DNA from: Acidobacteriota bacterium
Lineage (GTDB): Bacteria > Acidobacteriota > Vicinamibacteria > Vicinamibacterales > SCN-69-37
DNA length: 8,258 nt
Reading direction: 5' to 3'
Assembly: GCA_021824055.1 (NCBI GenBank)
Contig: JAKALV010000138.1
Location: 1 to 8,258, forward strand
The translations under genes were made by a program, and so were the position numbers. Positions 4,736 through 8,258 of this stretch are shown one piece after another (the stretch's first letter is position 1; the number at the start of each line of letters is the position of its first letter). Under the pieces are notes generated by a model, which saw only the letters and a program-made list of their open reading frames with translations, was not told where the DNA came from and did not search any database.

Positions 4736-7261
4736 TCAGATTCCCGGTCGCGCCGCCCCACTGGTCGTCACCGTCACCGATGCACTGGTCAAGCCCGGTG
4801 ATGTTGCGTTGATCGTGATCGCGCCCGGCTGCTTCGTCGATTGCACGAGCGCCATGCACAATCCGTTGAACGCCGAGCGTTTCGTTGCACGATCCGCTTC
4901 GTGGCTGCTCGGGTCGCCGTTGCCGACGCCGATGATCCGGCCGGCGCCGCTCAGGGAGAAGGTCACGTCGTTCATCGCGGTCGGCACCACGCGGCCGTCA
5001 GCGTCCTGAATTTCCACCGCGATCACCGACACGTCCTCGCCGTTGCTGGTAATCGCCGCGCGATCAGTCTTCAGCTCAATTTTCGCGGGCGCGCCCGTTG
5101 TTTCACGACGATCGACCAGCAGTCCCGCGCGCTGCGGATGGTGTCCGCGGACTTCGATGGCGCCGGGCCGGTAGGGCACCTTCCAGGCCGCGTGCGAATT
5201 CTTGTCCACTTTCTGCCAGCCGGCCGACACGCCGTTGACGAACAGCTCCACCGTCTCGCAGTTGGTGAACGCCCACACTTCAACCTGCTGTCCCTCTTTG
5301 CCGGGCCAGTTCCAGTGCGGGAAGAGATGCAGCACCGATTCGGCGCCCCACCAGGCCTTGTAGTACCAGAAGAGGTCCTTCGGGAAGCCGCACATGTCGA
5401 GGATGCCGAAGTGCGAGCTGATGCACGGCCAGTTGTACGGCGTCGGCTCGCCACGATAGTCGAAGCCCGTCCAGACAAAGCCGCCGGCGAGGTACGGCCG
5501 CGCGTCGAAGTACGACCACCAGCCTTCGGCCGTGGATGCCCACGGTGGATAGTTGCGGTCGTATGCACTCACATAGCCCTTGGCGACGTCGTTCTCGTAG
5601 ACGCCGCGCGTGCTCACCGTGCTGCCGAACTCGGTGCCCATGGTGAATTGCTTCGGGAACTGCTTGTGATACGCGTCGATGCCGTCGTAGCGGTAGTTGA
5701 AGCCCTGGATGTCAACGACCGCCGAAAGGCCTTTGCCCCATCCGCCGTTCATCGCTTCAGTGATCAGCCGCGTGGGATCCAGCTCGTGCGCCCTCCGTTT
5801 CATCGTCTGCGCCTCGCGCGCGCCGCGCTCGGTGCCCTGTTCCGGTTCTTCGTTGCCGATCGACCAGGCGAACACCGACGGATGATTGCGGTCGCGCAGG
5901 ATCATGCGCTCGAGCTGGCTGAGGCCCTCGTCGGTTGACGACATCATGCGCGTTTCGTCGAGCACGAGCATGCCGAGCCGGTCGCACGCGTCGAGCAATT
6001 CGGGCGTGGGCGGATTGTGCGAGGTGCGATAGGCGTTGCAGCCCATCTCCTTCAGCTTCCTGATGCGGAAATCCTGCAGCGCGTCTGGCAGCGCCGCGCC
6101 GACGCCCGCGTGGTCCTGGTGATTGCAGGTGCCCTTGAGCTCCGTGCGGATGCCGTTGAGAAAGAAGCCTTTGTCCGAGTCCCAGTGCAACGTGCGGATG
6201 CCGAAGGTCACATCCGCCGCGTCGTACTTGCCGAGTTGGACGGCGGCGCGGTACAGATGCGGAGTGTCGGGACTCCACAGTTTCGCTGCGGCCACGCTCA
6301 CCGTCTGGGTGTAAGTCTGGCGCGCCCATGGTTTCAGCCGCACGACCGTTGGCGCGATCATGTGGCCGGCGGACTTGCCGTCCGGTCCGGCGATCTCGCA
6401 CATCAGCGGGACGTCCGCGGCGGCGTCCTGCTCGTTCACGACATCAACCCGAACGGTGACTGTGGCGCTGCCGTTCGCGTTGGTTGTGGTCGTGACGAAA
6501 ACACCGTCCGGCGCAACGTGCAGCGGCGATGTCTTCTCGAGCCACACGTGCCGGTAGATGCCCGCGCCCTCGTAGAACCAGCCTTCGTACTCGGTGGCGT
6601 CCACGCGCACGACGAGCGCGTTCTTGCCGCCGTAGGTCAGAAGGTCGGTCACATCGAAGCGGAACGGCGCGTAGCCGCTGAGATTGCGGCCGAGGTAGTG
6701 GCCGTTGAGCATCACGATCGCGTCGCGGAACACGCCGTCGAACTGGAGCGCGATGCGGCGGCCGGCGTCCGACGAGGGAATGTCGAATGTGCGGCGGTAC
6801 CAGCCGATCGATGTTTCCGGGTACGTCCGCCCGAGCGGTTTCGCGCCGTGCTCGTTAAGGTCGCGGCTGTCGGAGAAGGGCAGGTCGATCGCCCAGTCGT
6901 GCGGCAGATCGACGGGTTTCCACGCGCTGTCGTCGAACGTGGCGCTCGTCACGCTGTTCCGGCCGCCGATCAAGCTGCCGGATTTCGCAAACGCGCTGCC
7001 GCGCCCGTAGCCGAAATCTTTCGCGGGATCGTTTGCGTGGCCGAGCGAGAACTTCCACCCGAAGTCGGCGAGCAGACGGTCGCGGCCGTAACCGGCTACC
7101 GCGGTGGCGGCCTGGTCCGCGCCGTACGTAGGGCCGAGCTTTAGCTCGGCCGATCCCGACGCCCCCAGCACGCCCGTAAACCGCGACGCCAGCGCGCCTC
7201 CCGCGGCAGTGAGGGCTCCGGTCTTCAAAAGGCGGCGGCGGGTCCAGCGGCTGGCGGGCAT
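4736..7261 (-). CDS. Tat-exported glycoside hydrolase family 2, beta-galactosidase-like
   Basis: An 841-residue retaining glycosidase. The N-terminus has a Tat signal (TRRRLLKTG, then a hydrophobic Ala/Gly stretch and a break near LGASG), so it acts outside the cytoplasm. Domain order: jelly-roll sugar-binding domain at about 80-245 (VDLPHDWAID, TSIGWYRRTF, YEGWFYEGAGIYRHVWLE); Ig-like sandwich to about 360; TIM-barrel with GTCNHQDHAGVG, YRTSHNPP and FAWSIGNEEPE, where E471 is the predicted acid/base; and E544 in TMGTEFGS as predicted nucleophile. A DUF4982-like domain follows (WNWPGKEGQQVEVWAFTNC, VELFVNGVSAG), then a C-terminal Ig-like GH2 domain (IQDADGRVVPTA, IIGVGNGDPSSHE). Substrate could be a beta-galactoside or a related beta-glycoside. 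The ATG at 7261 is preferred; a GTG at 7270 would add three codons, and neither has a well-spaced ribosome binding site. It follows the coiled-coil gene closely (18 bases) and may share its transcript. Confidence 0.93.
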   Translation of the reverse strand: MPASRWTRRRLLKTGALTAAGGALASRFTGVLGASGSAELKLGPTYGADQAATAVAGYGRDRLLADFGWKFSLGHANDPAKDFGYGRGSAFAKSGSLIGGRNSVTSATFDDSAWKPVDLPHDWAIDLPFSDSRDLNEHGAKPLGRTYPETSIGWYRRTFDIPSSDAGRRIALQFDGVFRDAIVMLNGHYLGRNLSGYAPFRFDVTDLLTYGGKNALVVRVDATEYEGWFYEGAGIYRHVWLEKTSPLHVAPDGVFVTTTTNANGSATVTVRVDVVNEQDAAADVPLMCEIAGPDGKSAGHMIAPTVVRLKPWARQTYTQTVSVAAAKLWSPDTPHLYRAAVQLGKYDAADVTFGIRTLHWDSDKGFFLNGIRTELKGTCNHQDHAGVGAALPDALQDFRIRKLKEMGCNAYRTSHNPPTPELLDACDRLGMLVLDETRMMSSTDEGLSQLERMILRDRNHPSVFAWSIGNEEPEQGTERGAREAQTMKRRAHELDPTRLITEAMNGGWGKGLSAVVDIQGFNYRYDGIDAYHKQFPKQFTMGTEFGSTVSTRGVYENDVAKGYVSAYDRNYPPWASTAEGWWSYFDARPYLAGGFVWTGFDYRGEPTPYNWPCISSHFGILDMCGFPKDLFWYYKAWWGAESVLHLFPHWNWPGKEGQQVEVWAFTNCETVELFVNGVSAGWQKVDKNSHAAWKVPYRPGAIEVRGHHPQRAGLLVDRRETTGAPAKIELKTDRAAITSNGEDVSVIAVEIQDADGRVVPTAMNDVTFSLSGAGRIIGVGNGDPSSHEADRATKRSAFNGLCMALVQSTKQPGAITINATSPGLTSASVTVTTSGAARPGI

Positions 7262-7279
7262 ATGCCGCACAGGATACCG

Positions 7280-7600
7280 CTACCGCTCCTTGATCAGCCT
7301 CACGACTTCGTCGAACCGCTGGTCGATCCGGTCGAGTCGCGTCTCGATCCCCACGAATCTCTCGTCCTGCCGCTCAAACCGCGCGTCGATTGCTTCGAAC
7401 CGTCTCTCGACCCGGCCAAAGCCCTGATTCATGTCCTTCCGCACGCGCTCGTCGAGAAACAGCACGAAGCGCCGGAAGTCGTCGAACCCGCCCTGGGTCT
7501 GCACGAAGGCGCGATCAAAGCCCGCCTTCATCTCTGTGGCGAGCGTGTCGAGCCTTCCGTCCAGGCGCGTCGTGGCTTCGCGCAGATTCACGCCTTCCAT
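7280..7600 (-). CDS. Small coiled-coil protein with six heptad repeats
   Basis: 106 residues, cytosolic, with no signal peptide or membrane helix. Residues 64-105 divide into six gapless heptads (VERRFEA, IDARFER, QDERFVG, IETRLDR, IDQRFDE, VVRLIKE). An R-F or R-L pair recurs at fixed heptad positions and Ile/Val opens most heptads, a parallel coiled-coil pattern. The first half (LDGRLDTLATEMKAGFDR, then GGFDDFRRFVLFLDERVRKD) is also helical and charged. The start is ATG 7600 because AGAGG lies 9 bases upstream and the recognisable helical sequence begins there. The open frame continues to 7840, but that extra part is Arg/Ser/Pro/His-rich and crosses a dispersed repeat, so it is not believed. 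Function is unknown; short proteins of this type could oligomerise or bridge partners. It ends 18 bases before the GH2 start and may be co-transcribed with it. Confidence 0.7.
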   Translation of the reverse strand: MEGVNLREATTRLDGRLDTLATEMKAGFDRAFVQTQGGFDDFRRFVLFLDERVRKDMNQGFGRVERRFEAIDARFERQDERFVGIETRLDRIDQRFDEVVRLIKER

Positions 7601-7628
7601 CTCCCTCTGCCTCTCGGGATTCGACGGC

Positions 7629-7670
7629 CCCTCGACAAGGGCTCGGGGCCATCCTGAGCGGTGTCGAAGG
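7629..7670. repeat. REP-like hairpin repeat of the TTCGACA...GCTCAGG type
   Basis: TCGACA (7632-7637) pairs with TGTCGA (7662-7667), and GCTC (7641-7644) with GAGC (7656-7659), extended by G-C and G-T pairs towards a short loop. CCTTCGACA...GCTCAGGATGG (read on the minus strand) is a widespread intergenic palindrome type in environmental bacterial genomes. It lies 29 bases upstream of the coiled-coil gene start and would form part of its leader if transcribed. Confidence 0.6.
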
Positions 7671-7759
7671 ACGACGTTAGCATCGTCACCCCGGCGGGTT
7701 CTATCGCAATGTCTGTGCCGAATGGGTCCTCTGGGGAATTGCCCGAACCTAGGCTGGTG

Positions 7760-7809
7760 GTCGCAAATTCTGCCAGATTGCGAACTTCCGAGGTGGCAGT
7801 TTCTGCGAC
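7760..7809. promoter_or_regulatory. Operator-like inverted repeat upstream of hsdM
   Basis: GTCGCAAATTCTGCCA (7760-7775) and TGGCAGTTTCTGCGAC (7794-7809) are inverted repeats matching at 13 of 16 positions, 18 bases apart. A nested dyad TCGCAA...TTGCGA (7761-7766 and 7778-7783) flanks TCTGCCAGA. A possible -10 box TACGCT (7820-7825) follows, 44 bases before the hsdM ATG. The arrangement suggests a regulator binding over the promoter; no regulator gene is visible in the window. Confidence 0.4.
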
Positions 7810-7869
7810 TCGACCGTGCTACGCTGCCGTCCGGAAACACCGAACTGACACTAAGGAATCGACCCCGCC

Positions 7870-8258
7870 ATGCGCTGGATAGCTCCCTACGAGAAAGACA
7901 CCGACAACGCCGCGTTTGAGAAGCGCCTCTGGGACGCGGCCGATCAGTTCCGTGCGAACTCCGGGCTGAAGGCGCAGGAGTACTCCGGGCCGATTCTCGG
8001 CATCATCTTTCTGCGGTTCGCGGAGGCCCGTTTCGCAAAGCAGCGCAAGAAGCTCGAGAAGGCGTCGGCGTCATCGCGTCGCGGCAGCCGCGTGGATGAA
8101 CCACAGGCTTACCAGAAAGACGGCGTGCTGTTCCTCACGCCGAATGCGCGTTACGACTTCCTGTTGAGCCTGCCTGAAGCCGCGAACGTCGGCGCCAAGG
8201 TCAACGACGCGATGCGGGACATCGAGAAGCACAACCCGCAGCTCGCCGGCGTGTTGCC
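7870..8258 (+). CDS. hsdM: Type I restriction-modification system methyltransferase subunit HsdM, N-terminal part (3' end outside window)
   Basis: The frame from ATG 7870 is open to the window edge (129 codons plus 2 bases). It reads FEKRLWDAADQFRANSGLKA, then QEYSGPILGIIFLRFAEARF, then a charged linker, then YDFLLSLPEAANVGAKVNDA and MRDIEKHNPQLAGVLP. This is the helical HsdM N-terminal domain: the LWDAAD-x-x-R motif, the L-K-x-x-E-Y helix, the F-L-R-F helix and the late I-E-x-x-N-P-x-L-x-G-V-L segment. This domain comes before the SAM-dependent adenine methylase, which would lie downstream with motifs DPPY/NPPF. HsdM modifies target adenines and, with HsdS and HsdR, forms the restriction complex. 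An AAGGA lies 12 bases before the ATG, a rather long spacing. Divergent from the coiled-coil/GH2 pair, so it likely starts a separate operon. Completeness of the locus cannot be judged. Confidence 0.9.
   Translation, partial: MRWIAPYEKDTDNAAFEKRLWDAADQFRANSGLKAQEYSGPILGIIFLRFAEARFAKQRKKLEKASASSRRGSRVDEPQAYQKDGVLFLTPNARYDFLLSLPEAANVGAKVNDAMRDIEKHNPQLAGVL

Noticed and set aside
7601..7840. N-terminal extension of the coiled-coil gene up to 7840
   Set aside because: The added 80 residues are Arg/Ser/His/Pro-rich, cross the REP-like repeat and show no helical pattern, while a good ribosome binding site precedes ATG 7600.
7661..7882. 73-codon plus-strand open frame starting with GTG inside the REP-like repeat
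   Set aside because: It starts inside a repeat, has no ribosome binding site, overlaps the hsdM start and resembles no family I know.

Overview
High-GC bacterial DNA, most likely a soil or sediment chromosome. The mix of an ECF42-type sigma factor, secreted amidohydrolases and dipeptidases, a Tat-exported family 2 glycosidase and dispersed palindromic repeats would fit Acidobacteriota (Vicinamibacteria-like). No rRNA or other marker gene is present, so this is an inference from style, not a phylogenetic call.

Layout. 1-1406 (+): the tail of a YCII/DGPF-domain protein, translationally coupled (GTGA overlap) to an ECF42 sigma factor with its long C-terminal helical extension. 1417-3878 (+): a two-gene exported hydrolase unit, an amidohydrolase with a signal peptide followed 2 bases later by a Tat-targeted peptidase M19 homologue that lacks three of the usual zinc ligands. 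3906-4265 (+): a small beta-rich protein of the lipocalin-like type. 4266-4735: non-coding and repeat-rich. It holds a hairpin, a decayed VapC/PIN toxin C-terminus, and a 148-base compound palindrome (two inverted repeat units, each with its own internal hairpin), itself flanked by 25-base inverted repeats of 8-base period. 4736-7261 (-): a Tat-exported GH2 beta-galactosidase-like enzyme. Just upstream of it on the same strand, 7280-7600 (-), is a small heptad-repeat coiled-coil protein. 7601-7869: a divergent intergenic region with a TTCGACA/GCTCAGG-type repeat and an operator-like inverted repeat. 7870-end (+): the N-terminus of HsdM, a type I restriction-modification methyltransferase subunit, cut by the window edge.

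How the parts fit. The left half looks like ordinary chromosome: a stress-type sigma module next to exported peptide or amide scavenging. The GH2 gene adds exported glycan degradation. The accessory signals are the toxin remnant with its palindromic element in the convergent gap, and the start of a type I R-M locus at the right edge. I see no complete new system inside the window. The points most worth a second look are the compound palindrome, the metal-site-deficient M19 protein, the VapC remnant, and whatever follows hsdM.
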